Positions 8,118 to 14,594 of a DNA stretch of 20,120 nucleotides are shown here, piece by piece. The notes under the pieces were generated by a model, which had not been told where the DNA came from, ran no database searches, and worked only from the letters and a program-made list of their open reading frames with translations. This DNA is from an uncultured Muribaculaceae bacterium. GTDB lineage: Bacteria > Bacteroidota > Bacteroidia > Bacteroidales > Muribaculaceae. Where the stretch lies: assembly GCA_910583775.1 (NCBI GenBank), contig CAJTYD010000060.1, positions 1 to 20,120 on the forward strand, in the 5' to 3' direction. The position numbers and the translations under genes were made by a program. The number at the start of each line of letters is the position of its first letter. The stretch's first letter is position 1.

Positions 8118-8202
8118 GAATGCTCAGCTCCGCAAGCGCATAAATTGCCGCTGACATTCAAAGGCGAAATGAAACGGAATAGCAAGAAACTGTTTCGGCG
8201 CC
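8118..8202 (+). promoter_or_regulatory. Structured leader between rpmI and rplT (possible L20 autoregulatory site)
   Basis: The 141-bp rpmI-rplT gap is long for this operon and folds by eye into two hairpins. In the first, GAATG plus TCAGC (8118-8128, one bulged C) pair with GCTGACATTC (8150-8159). In the second, GGCG (8163-8166) and GAAAC (8171-8175) pair with GTTTC (8192-8196) and CGCC (8199-8202) across an internal loop. L20 represses its own operon through mRNA structures in Proteobacteria and Firmicutes; a similar role here is inference. Confidence 0.45.
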
Positions 8203-8220
8203 TCAAAAAAATTCAAAAAA

Positions 8221-8568
8221 ATGCCAAGATCAGTAAATCATGTTGCCTCAAGGGCAAAGAGAAAGAAAATCCTTAAACTCACCCGCGGTTATTATGGAAG
8301 CCGCCGCAACGTCTGGACGGTAGCCAAAAACACCTGGGAGAAAGGTTTGACTTACGCATACCGCGACCGCAAACAGAAAAAGCGTGATTTCCGCGCCCTC
8401 TGGATCCAGCGTATCAATGCAGCGGCACGTATGGAGGGTCTTTCATATTCAATGCTCATGGGCCTTATCCACAAGGCAGGTATCGAAATCAACCGTAAGG
8501 TGCTTGCAGAGCTCGCGATGAACAATCCCGCGGCTTTCAAGGCAATAGTTGACAAAGTAAAGAAGTAA
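8221..8568 (+). CDS. rplT: 50S ribosomal protein L20
   Basis: This 115-residue basic protein starts MPRSVNHVASRAKRKKILKLTRGYYGSRRN, diagnostic for L20. It binds 23S rRNA early in large-subunit assembly and is a known translational repressor of its operon in other bacteria. The globular C-terminal half is intact (LWIQRINAAARMEGLSYS, LIHKAGIEINRKVLAELA). It is the last gene of the thrS operon and is followed by a clear terminator. The region upstream is structured. Confidence 0.98.
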   Translation: MPRSVNHVASRAKRKKILKLTRGYYGSRRNVWTVAKNTWEKGLTYAYRDRKQKKRDFRALWIQRINAAARMEGLSYSMLMGLIHKAGIEINRKVLAELAMNNPAAFKAIVDKVKK

Positions 8569-8587
8569 ATTCCTTTACGGTATCATA

Positions 8588-8627
8588 AATAACGGGGCGT
8601 CCTTCAGAACGTCCCGTTATTTGTTAT
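8588..8627 (+). terminator. Rho-independent terminator of the thrS-infC-rpmI-rplT operon
   Basis: AATAACGGGGCGT (8588-8600) pairs with ACGTCCCGTTATT (8609-8621), 13 bp with one G-U wobble, around the loop CCTTCAGA. TTGTTAT follows. It starts 19 bases after the rplT stop. Confidence 0.85.
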
Positions 8628-8668
8628 GGAGCGCAGAAAGAAAATTTTATAAAAAATCGCATCTGCTC

Positions 8669-8699
8669 TTGCATGATTGAACCCGATATATTATCTTTG
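8669..8699 (+). promoter_or_regulatory. Promoter of the non-coding RNA downstream of rplT
   Basis: TTG at 8669-8671 and TATCTTTG at 8692-8699 are separated by 20 bp, matching the Bacteroidota consensus. It lies after the rplT terminator, so it should drive an independent transcript starting near 8705. Confidence 0.75.
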
Positions 8700-8704
8700 C
8701 GTTA

Positions 8705-9000
8705 TAAAATTAAAGCAAGAGAGCTGCGGAAGTCTTCCGGAAAGGTGATAGTTTCTTTCGGCTTCCGAACGAGTATACCACATCAAAGCAAATTGGGAAA
8801 CTCATCAAATTTAAAAGAAATACCGAGACAAGCTTGTTTATCAATGGCGGGCCCCACGCCGAAAGGCGGTGATTTCGATCTCAGGCGGATTACAAAGATT
8901 TTCAAGTCCTCAAAACCTGTCATTCGGAGTTTCGTCACATTCCTTTGATGTGGACCTTACAAGCCGGTGAGTGTGCGAAGGCGCGCCCGCCGGCTTTTTT
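8705..9000 (+). ncRNA. Structured non-coding RNA (probable Bacteroidales-1 / 6S-like RNA)
   Basis: About 295 nt lie between a consensus promoter and a strong terminator, with no credible ORF. Several helices are visible. A 5' hairpin spans 8727-8767 (CGGAAG with CTTCCG, then an inner 7-bp stem). An exact 11-bp long-range helix joins CCACATCAAAG (8778-8788) to CTTTGATGTGG (8943-8953). Inside it a 7-bp helix joins GAAACTC (8797-8803) to GAGTTTC (8927-8933). A CGCC-GAAA-GGCG hairpin lies at 8857-8868. The result is a rod with large internal loops. The Rfam motif Bacteroidales-1 is described as lying near L20 genes behind such promoters, and has been proposed as the 6S RNA of this group, which would bind RNA polymerase. 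The match to that family rests on position, promoter and architecture, not an alignment. tmRNA, RNase P and SRP RNA are not supported because their conserved cores are absent. Confidence 0.7.
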
Positions 9001-9003
9001 TTT
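8961..9003 (+). terminator. Rho-independent terminator of the non-coding RNA
   Basis: AAGCCGG (8961-8967) pairs with CCGGCTT (8990-8996). The stem continues inward to GTGTGC/GCGCGC (8971-8976 with 8981-8986, two G-U pairs) around GAAG. That gives about 16 positions with one mismatch, followed by nine T residues. Confidence 0.9.
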
Positions 9004-9025
9004 AGGTGTCGGCATTTCCCGCATC

Positions 9026-9052
9026 TGTAGGGACGCACGGTTCGTGCGTCCG
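9026..9052 (+). repeat. 27-bp palindromic repeat, copy 1 (REP-like)
   Basis: The unit starts TGTAGGGACGCACG and contains a perfect 9-bp dyad (GGACGCACG at 9031-9039 with its complement at 9043-9051) around GTT. It is identical to copy 3 at 17794-17820 and is the exact reverse complement of copy 2 at 9109-9135. Confidence 0.9.
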
Positions 9053-9108
9053 CAATAAATCGCCGGCCCGGGAACAATCTATAATCCCTATAAACGTAAA
9101 CGGATAAA

Positions 9109-9135
9109 CGGACGCACGAACCGTGCGTCCCTACA
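9109..9135 (-). repeat. 27-bp palindromic repeat, copy 2, inverted
   Basis: This is the exact reverse complement of copy 1, with a 56-bp spacer between them (9053-9108). Together they form a roughly 110-bp inverted-repeat unit between the ncRNA terminator and the nitroreductase, similar in layout to paired REP elements (REPINs). Confidence 0.9.
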
Positions 9136-9176
9136 ATACTGAAACAATAATATATATTAAAAACATAGAAACAGTT

Positions 9177-9929
9177 ATGAAAAATGTAAGACAGACGCTT
9201 CTTGAGCGCACAAGTATCCGCCGTTATGAACGCGAGGCTATTCCGGAGGAGACCATGGAATTTATCCGGGAGGCGATACGCAATACCCCGACATCCTATA
9301 ACGGACAGCAGTTTTCCGTTATCGAGATCGATGACCAGAATCTCAAGGAGCAGCTTTATGAAATCACCGGCCAGAAGCAGCTCAAGACATGCAATCGTCT
9401 GCTGATATTCCTCTCGGACTATAACAAGATCTCTTGTCTGGCCCGCAGGAAGAATCTCGAGATGCCTGCCCTTACCGATACGATGGATGGCGTGACGATA
9501 GGAATAATCGACGCTTCGCTGGCAATGATGAGTGCCGTCGTGGCCGCCGAGGCCGAGGGGTTAGGCTGCAACTGCATCGGATATCTGCGCACTGCCGACC
9601 CTGCGAAAATCGCCGGACTGCTGAAGCTGCCGAAAGGCGTGTTCGTTGTCTGCGGCCTTGCGCTCGGAATTCCACGCGAGCATCCCGATCTGAAGCCCAA
9701 ACAGCCCGAATCGCTGGTGTTCCATCACAATGAATACCGTCAGGACGAGGAGGCCATGGTTGACGAACTCGAGGACTACGACCGCACTGTGAAGGAGTAT
9801 AATCAGACCCGCTCGGGAGGCACCACCGACAACGACTGGGTGGCCCATATCATCGGCTATTATGACCATGCGATGAACTACCGGATTCTTGATTACCTGA
9901 AAGATCAGGGATACGACGTAAAGAGGTAA
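9177..9929 (+). CDS. Nitroreductase-family flavoprotein
   Basis: This 250-residue protein starts MKNVRQTLLERTSIRRYERE. The SIRRYERE segment plus PTSYNGQQFSVIEIDD (about residues 35-50) is the FMN-binding signature of NADPH-dependent nitro/flavin reductases. The central DASLAMMSAVVAAEAEGLGCNCIGYLR matches the helix and strand that complete the FMN site in these homodimers. It would transfer electrons from NAD(P)H to nitroaromatics, quinones or flavins; the physiological substrate cannot be read from sequence. The ATG at 9177 is used because an upstream in-frame start (9123) lies within the palindromic repeat. No consensus promoter was found. A terminator follows at 9975-10010. Confidence 0.88.
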   Translation: MKNVRQTLLERTSIRRYEREAIPEETMEFIREAIRNTPTSYNGQQFSVIEIDDQNLKEQLYEITGQKQLKTCNRLLIFLSDYNKISCLARRKNLEMPALTDTMDGVTIGIIDASLAMMSAVVAAEAEGLGCNCIGYLRTADPAKIAGLLKLPKGVFVVCGLALGIPREHPDLKPKQPESLVFHHNEYRQDEEAMVDELEDYDRTVKEYNQTRSGGTTDNDWVAHIIGYYDHAMNYRILDYLKDQGYDVKR

Positions 9930-9974
9930 TAAGTCAGAGTGATTAAGTAATAAATCACCCGGGAAGAAAAATGA

Positions 9975-10010
9975 AAAACGGAGCTGTGGCCTCGGCCAGA
10001 GCTCCGTTTT
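9975..10010. terminator. Bidirectional terminator downstream of the nitroreductase gene
   Basis: AAAACGGAGCT (9975-9985) pairs exactly with AGCTCCGTTTT (10000-10010), with an inner TGGCC/GGCCA stem. A residues on one side and T residues on the other let it work in both directions between two convergent genes. The gene-free stretch 9930-10199 also holds a 7-bp TTGTCGC/GCGACAA stem (10009-10059) and an AT-rich 9-bp stem (10130-10150); no ORF there is credible. Confidence 0.85.
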
Positions 10011-10129
10011 GTCGCTAAAGCATTGTTTTATTATTTAAAAAAGGCAATGTCTGCGACAATTACCTATTTCTATGACAATCCTGAATAAAAAAGGTTTAAT
10101 CAAAAAACGCTTTTTAACTTTTCTAATGC

Positions 10130-10150
10130 CGTTTTAATCAAATTAAAACG
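10130..10150 (-). terminator. AT-rich hairpin behind prfC, possible terminator
   Basis: CGTTTTAAT (10130-10138) pairs with ATTAAAACG (10142-10150) around CAA, 50 bases past the prfC stop. No strong T tract follows on the minus strand, so function as a terminator is uncertain. Confidence 0.3.
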
Positions 10151-10199
10151 TTTGCGTTGGAAAATTCCTTGCCCGGATGCTAAAATGGGTTCTAAAAAA

Positions 10200-11783
10200 T
10201 CAGAATTCGCTCGAGAAATGGAACCTGATCTTCGGGAAATCAGACTGCGCCATCTGCAGCACGTAGTTGCTGTCGGCAAGGAATACGTCGCGTCCCTCCT
10301 TGTCGGTAGCCATAAACTGATGCTTGCGCTTCTTGAAGGCGGCGAGGGCTTCCTCATCGTCACTCTCTATCCAGCAGGCCTTGTAGAGGCTGATGGGCTC
10401 CCAGCGGCACTGAGCGCCGTATTCGTGAAGCAGACGGTACTGGATTACCTCGAACTGCAGCTGGCCTACCGTGCCGATGATCTTGCGGCCGTTGAACTGA
10501 TTGGTAAACATCTGGGCCACTCCTTCGTCCATAAGCTGATGGATGCCTTTGTCGAGCTGCTTGGCTTTCATAGGATCGGCGTTCTCGATATATTTGAACA
10601 TCTCGGGGGAAAAGGAGGGGAGGCCCTTGAAATGAAGGTTCTCGCCTGCGGTCAGTGTGTCGCCGATCTTGAAATTGCCGGTGTCGGGGATGCCGACGAT
10701 ATCGCCGGGATATGCTTCGTCGACTATGCTCTTTTTCTGCGCCATGAAGGCAGTGGGAGCCGCGAAACGCATCATCTTGTCGTTGCGCACGTGCTTATAG
10801 TTGACGTTGCGCTCGAATTTGCCGGAGCATACCTTGACGAAAGCGATACAGGAACGGTGGTTCGGATCCATGTTGGCGTGGATCTTGAAGACGAAGCCGG
10901 AGAAGGCGTCTTCCTCAGGACTTACCTTGCGTTCCTGGGCCTGTATGGGGCGTGGCGACGGTGCGATCTTGACAAAACAGTCGAGAAGCTCCTTGACGCC
11001 GAAGGTGTTGAGCGCCGATCCGAAGAAAACGGGAGCGACCTCACCCCGCAGGTAGGCATCGACATCGAAATCGGGATATACTCCCTCCACGAGTTCCAGA
11101 TCCTCGCGGAGTTTGGCTGCATCCTCGGCGCCTATGAGCTCGTCGACCTGAGGGGAGGAGACGTCGGAAATCTCGATTCTCTCGCTCACCGTCTGTTTCG
11201 AGGGGGTGAAGAGGTCGAGGCCCTGCTCGTAGATGTTATAGACGCCCTTGAATTTCGCGCCTATATTGATAGGCCACGAGAGGGGACGCACTGAAATCTG
11301 CAGCTCCTTCTCGAGCTCGTCGAGGATATCGAAGGGATCGCGGCCCTCTCGGTCGAGCTTGTTGACGAAGATGATCACCGGCGTCTTGCGCATCCGGCAG
11401 ACTTCCATGAGCCTTCTGGTCTGCGTCTCGACTCCCTTGGCCACGTCGACGACTATGATAACCGAGTCGACGGCCGTCAGGGTGCGGAACGTATCTTCCG
11501 CGAAATCCTGGTGACCCGGGGTGTCGAGGATGTTTATCTTATAATCGCCGTAATTGAATCCCATCACCGATGTAGCCACAGAGATTCCTCTCTGCTTCTC
11601 GATCTCCATCCAGTCGGAAGTGGCGGTTTTCTTGATTTTATTGCTTTTGACGGCGCCGGCCACATGAATGGCTCCTCCGAAAAGCAGCAGCTTCTCGGTG
11701 AGGGTGGTCTTTCCGGCGTCCGGGTGCGAAATGATGGCGAAAGTTCGCCTGCGTGAAATTTCTTTTGTTAGTTCTTCAGACAT
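10200..11783 (-). CDS. prfC: Peptide chain release factor 3
   Basis: This 527-residue translational GTPase removes RF1 and RF2 from the ribosome after peptide release. The GTPase motifs are complete: P-loop HPDAGKTT (residues 20-27), G3 DTPGH starting at Asp87 and G4 NKLD (residues 141-144). Switch regions are also present (DWMEIEKQRGISVATSV). The insertion KSNKIKKTATSDWM is typical of RF3 rather than EF-G. The C-terminal RF3 domain follows (IGTVGQLQFEVIQYRLLHEYGAQ). Length agrees with E. coli RF3 (529 residues). It lies 58 bp downstream of the DUF4924 gene on the same strand, with only a purine-rich leader between them, so it is probably co-transcribed. Confidence 0.97.
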   Translation of the reverse strand: MSEELTKEISRRRTFAIISHPDAGKTTLTEKLLLFGGAIHVAGAVKSNKIKKTATSDWMEIEKQRGISVATSVMGFNYGDYKINILDTPGHQDFAEDTFRTLTAVDSVIIVVDVAKGVETQTRRLMEVCRMRKTPVIIFVNKLDREGRDPFDILDELEKELQISVRPLSWPINIGAKFKGVYNIYEQGLDLFTPSKQTVSERIEISDVSSPQVDELIGAEDAAKLREDLELVEGVYPDFDVDAYLRGEVAPVFFGSALNTFGVKELLDCFVKIAPSPRPIQAQERKVSPEEDAFSGFVFKIHANMDPNHRSCIAFVKVCSGKFERNVNYKHVRNDKMMRFAAPTAFMAQKKSIVDEAYPGDIVGIPDTGNFKIGDTLTAGENLHFKGLPSFSPEMFKYIENADPMKAKQLDKGIHQLMDEGVAQMFTNQFNGRKIIGTVGQLQFEVIQYRLLHEYGAQCRWEPISLYKACWIESDDEEALAAFKKRKHQFMATDKEGRDVFLADSNYVLQMAQSDFPKIRFHFSSEF

Positions 11784-11841
11784 TTATTTCTTCTATCTTC
11801 TATCTTTCTTTCAATCGTCGTCATGAGCAGCCGGAGCGGGC

Positions 11842-12396
11842 TCAGTCTTCGTCTTTGAAAAGCTCATTGTTATAGTCCTTCTTATAGTAGGCGGCGAGCA
11901 TGGCGAGGAATTTTGAGATCTGCGAGGCAGCCTCGAGGGTCTCTTTTGAAATCTCCTTTTTCTGAAGCCGGAGCATCAGGATTCCGTAGAGGGCGTCGAA
12001 GCAAGTCTCGATCTCGTCTTTTTTATTTTCGCCGGCTTTGGCGCGGATCTCGACTATGAAGGGGAGAGTCTTGTAATATTCGGCGGCGTATGAGGCGAAT
12101 TTGGGGTCTTCGAGGAGACGGTTATGGAGGTTGCGGAGGTCAAGGATCACATTCCTGTTGAGCTGGAGGTGTCCTGAATTAACCACATCCTCGCGGCGCA
12201 TCATGTCGATCAGCGACTCATACCAGTCGATCATCTGCTTGCGCTGCTCCTCGCTCAGACCGGTATGGCGGTCGATGATGTTTTCCCTGATTTTGTCGAT
12301 GTCGAGCCCGTAGGCGCGTATCAGGTCCTCTATCTGCCACATATAGAGCAGGTATTCCGCGATATTCTCTCTCTTTTTAGCCGATGCCGTAATCAT
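11842..12396 (-). CDS. DUF4924 family protein
   Basis: This 184-residue, mostly helical cytoplasmic protein starts MITASAKKRENIAEYLLYMWQIEDLIRA, matching the DUF4924 family of Bacteroidota. Other recognisable parts are WYESLIDMMRREDVVNSGHLQ, the Asn-rich LNRNVILDLRNLHNRLL, and FDALYGILMLRLQKKEISKETLEA. It has no signal peptide, membrane helix or catalytic motif. No function is known for the family. It is the promoter-proximal gene of a pair with prfC, which hints at but does not prove a translation-related role. The ATG at 12396 lies about 42 nt downstream of the predicted transcription start. Confidence 0.85.
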   Translation of the reverse strand: MITASAKKRENIAEYLLYMWQIEDLIRAYGLDIDKIRENIIDRHTGLSEEQRKQMIDWYESLIDMMRREDVVNSGHLQLNRNVILDLRNLHNRLLEDPKFASYAAEYYKTLPFIVEIRAKAGENKKDEIETCFDALYGILMLRLQKKEISKETLEAASQISKFLAMLAAYYKKDYNNELFKDED

Positions 12397-12443
12397 AATT
12401 GTTTATATATCGTTAATAATATATTTAAAACAATTTTGCGATG

Positions 12444-12474
12444 CAAAATTACTAAAAATTGGCGTGTTGGGCAA
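12444..12474 (-). promoter_or_regulatory. Promoter of the DUF4924-prfC unit
   Basis: Read on the minus strand, TTG (12474-12472), 20 bp, then TAATTTTG (12451-12444) matches the Bacteroidota consensus. The -7 box forms one arm of a perfect 8-bp palindrome, AATTTTGC-GAT-GCAAAATT (12432-12450). Confidence 0.7.
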
Positions 12475-12519
12475 TATTTGCCGCTCTAAGCCGCTTATTA
12501 TAATGAATAAAATTGCAGG

Positions 12520-13323
12520 ATGATGGAACTGACGTATATATGGCACGACTGCTTTGTGGCGAGGGGCGAGGGTTTCGCCGCCGTTTTCGATTACTGGACC
12601 GATCCGGAGACTTCTGGAGGCGATCCCCGCTTTCTCGACTCTCTTGATCCGGCCCGGCCGCTCTATGTCTTCGTGAGCCATCATCACAAGGATCATCTCA
12701 ACCGCGACATTTTCGGCTGGGCGGAGCGTTTCCCGAAGATTCATTATGTCCTGAGCAAGGACACTGTCAGGGCATGCCGGCATATACTCAGCTCCACCTC
12801 CGTCTATTCCGGACCGAAGGTCGAGCGCGGCCGGTACACGGAGCTGAAACCGGGAATGACCGCCTCGTTTGGAGACATAAAGATAAGAGCGTTCGGCTCT
12901 ACCGACATAGGCAATTCCTATCTCGTAGAGACCCCGGAGGGAAGGATCTTTCATGCCGGGGATCTCAACGCCTGGGTATGGACCGACGATTCCACGCAGC
13001 AGGAGATAAACAAGGCTATCGGCGACTTCAAGGCAATCCTCAATGATATCACAGCTTACCTCGAAACGCAGGCCGACAGGAGAATCTCGATCTGTATGTT
13101 TCCCGTCGATTCCCGGATAGGGGGAGAGTATTACACGGGAGCGCGGATGTTTGTCCGGGCAGTCGACGTGGTGCATTTCTTCCCGATGCATTTCGGCCTG
13201 GGCGATGCCTCGGAGCAAAGGCGACACCGTCTTGACGCCACCCGCTTCGGATTATACGCCAATCCGGACCGGGGCGATTACATCGCCCTGCAGAGCCCGT
13301 ATTCATCTTTCCTCTCGCATTGA
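12520..13323 (+). CDS. Metallo-beta-lactamase-fold hydrolase
   Basis: This 267-residue protein carries the MBL zinc-binding motif HxHxDH as SHHHKDHLN (His54, His56, Asp58, His59) and a later HAGDLN that supplies further ligands. Between them is the GSTDIGNSYLVET strand pair typical of the fold. The C-terminal VHFFPMHFG is probably the last metal-ligand segment. There is no signal peptide, so it should be cytoplasmic. The UlaG-like or RNase Z-like superfamily is possible, but the substrate is unknown. The start could be ATG 12520 or the adjacent ATG 12523. No full promoter was found upstream; AATATTTG at 12473-12480 misses the consensus by one base. It ends in a bidirectional terminator shared with the convergent sigma-factor gene. 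Confidence 0.82.
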   Translation: MMELTYIWHDCFVARGEGFAAVFDYWTDPETSGGDPRFLDSLDPARPLYVFVSHHHKDHLNRDIFGWAERFPKIHYVLSKDTVRACRHILSSTSVYSGPKVERGRYTELKPGMTASFGDIKIRAFGSTDIGNSYLVETPEGRIFHAGDLNAWVWTDDSTQQEINKAIGDFKAILNDITAYLETQADRRISICMFPVDSRIGGEYYTGARMFVRAVDVVHFFPMHFGLGDASEQRRHRLDATRFGLYANPDRGDYIALQSPYSSFLSH

Positions 13324-13355
13324 AGACATGGAAAGAGAAGATGGAAAAGAGCATG

Positions 13356-13387
13356 AAAAAAGCGGAGCCTCGAGGTCCCGCTTTTTT
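13356..13387. terminator. Bidirectional terminator after the MBL-fold gene
   Basis: AAAAAAGCGG (13356-13365) pairs exactly with CCGCTTTTTT (13378-13387). The loop contains a further CCTC/GAGG self-complement. It lies 32 bases past the stop, between two convergent genes. Confidence 0.88.
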
Positions 13388-13515
13388 CGATTTTGGATTA
13401 TGTATCAGTAATTTCTATGATCCTGCAATAGTAGATTAAGGTGTCTCTAAGAATCTGATGGAATTTATTTAGAAATTATCTTCCGTATCAAACTTTCAAA
13501 CCATATTGCTCAAAC

Positions 13516-14022
13516 TTATCTATAATCTTTCAGCATCGACTGCAGTCGCTTGCGGGCGAAGAAAATGCGGCTTTTCACCGTGCCGAGGGGAAGCCCCATT
13601 CTGTCGGCTATCTCGCTGTATTTATAGCCCGCGATATACATTGAGAAAGGCACCTTGTAGTCTTTCGAGAAACTGTTGATGGCCACTGAAATTTCCTTGG
13701 CGGCGAAAGAGCCCTCCGGCGATGTGAGGCCTGATTCCTGCGAGAGGTTGAGGTGGTAGAGATCATCAGTAGTGTCCACAACCGTGGCGCTTCTCACCTG
13801 TCGACGATAGTTGTTGATGAAGATGTTGCGCATGATTGTGAACACCCATCCCTTGAAGTTGACATTATCTACGTATTTAGCCTCGTTGTCGAGTACTTTT
13901 AGGGTAGTGTCCTGTACGAGATCCTGTGCAGCCTCCCGGTTTGAGGTAAGCTGACAAGCGAAATTGAAAAGGTTCCCCTGGAGCCCGAGCAATCTCTGTT
14001 TGAAAGTTGTTGAGTCAGCCAT
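13516..14022 (-). CDS. ECF-type RNA polymerase sigma factor
   Basis: This 168-residue protein has only sigma regions 2 and 4, as in extracytoplasmic-function sigma factors. Region 2 covers about residues 15-80 (NLFNFACQLTSNREAAQDLVQDT, then NFKGWVFTIMRNIFINNYRR). Region 4 covers about residues 110-165, with a helix-turn-helix (YSEIADRMGLPLGTVKSRIFFARKRL). It would redirect RNA polymerase to a stress or envelope regulon. No anti-sigma gene lies next to it, on either side, so its control is not evident from context. It resembles a conserved Bacteroidales sigma factor, but the regulon cannot be read here. The ATG at 14022 is preferred over an in-frame TTG at 14031. No TAnnTTTG promoter was seen upstream. 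Confidence 0.92.
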   Translation of the reverse strand: MADSTTFKQRLLGLQGNLFNFACQLTSNREAAQDLVQDTTLKVLDNEAKYVDNVNFKGWVFTIMRNIFINNYRRQVRSATVVDTTDDLYHLNLSQESGLTSPEGSFAAKEISVAINSFSKDYKVPFSMYIAGYKYSEIADRMGLPLGTVKSRIFFARKRLQSMLKDYR

Positions 14023-14227
14023 AGCAATCAAGTTTAGTTTTCTATCGTTATTGTTTATCAGGTAATCGCACGTCTGTGAAATCGTTCTGATATTATATAA
14101 ACAACCGTTGGAGAATAATTATCCTGGGAACTGCCAAAAAATTTCAATATTTTTTGAAATAAAAGATCAATTCATAAAAAAGCCTTAAAAAATAGTGAAG
14201 TATAGACAGATTTTCTATAATTATCAT

Positions 14228-14235
14228 TAATTTTG
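14228..14235 (+). promoter_or_regulatory. Bacteroidota -7 promoter box for the FtsB-like/coaX operon
   Basis: TAATTTTG is an exact TAnnTTTG match about 45 bases before the ATG at 14280. No good TTTG is seen at the -33 position. The rest of the 248-bp gap (14032-14227) is AT-rich; I see no gene in it. Confidence 0.5.
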
Positions 14236-14279
14236 CCATTTGAACAACAGAAGCCGTTTAAGGAACAGGCTCTAATTAA

Positions 14280-14585
14280 ATGGGAAGACAGGCAAAGAAA
14301 GTCAGTTTCTGGGTGAGACGCAGATCGCATCTGGCTCTTCTTCTGATAGGAGGGGCAGTGGTGTTGTTGCTCTTTTTCAACGAAGACACTTCGATGAAGC
14401 TCAATATGCAGTATCAGGAGGAAATACGCACGCTGACGCGCGAGATTCAGGAATGTCGCGACTCGGCGGCCTGGTATCGCTCCCGTCGCGAGGCGCTCGA
14501 GACCGGCACCGAAGAGCTCGAGCATATCGCCCGCGAGGAATACCACATGCAGAAACCGACCGAAGATGTCTTCCTCATCAAATGA
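14280..14585 (+). CDS. Septum formation initiator (FtsB/DivIC-like) protein
   Basis: This 101-residue bitopic membrane protein has a short basic cytoplasmic N-terminus (MGRQAKKVSFWVRRRSH), one transmembrane helix (LALLLIGGAVVLLLFF, about residues 18-33), a heptad-rich coiled coil (about residues 40-80) and the family's C-terminal motif EHIAREEYHMQKPTEDVFLI. FtsB/DivIC proteins form a periplasmic complex with FtsL and FtsQ that activates septal peptidoglycan synthesis. Length and layout fit the family. It starts a five-gene run that continues 9 bp downstream. Confidence 0.88.
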   Translation: MGRQAKKVSFWVRRRSHLALLLIGGAVVLLLFFNEDTSMKLNMQYQEEIRTLTREIQECRDSAAWYRSRREALETGTEELEHIAREEYHMQKPTEDVFLIK

Positions 14586-14594
14586 TTCAAGACT

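Noticed and set aside
8673..8948. A 91-codon plus-strand ORF downstream of rplT
   Set aside because: It starts upstream of the TATCTTTG promoter box inside it, has no recognisable protein features, and overlaps long-range RNA helices. The RNA gene explains the region better.
10152..11294. A 380-codon plus-strand ORF antisense to prfC
   Set aside because: prfC is intact with all GTPase motifs; the antisense translation is a shadow.
13389..13515. Possible small gene or anti-sigma factor between the MBL-fold and sigma genes
   Set aside because: The stretch is AT-rich with no ORF showing a start, length or motif worth calling.
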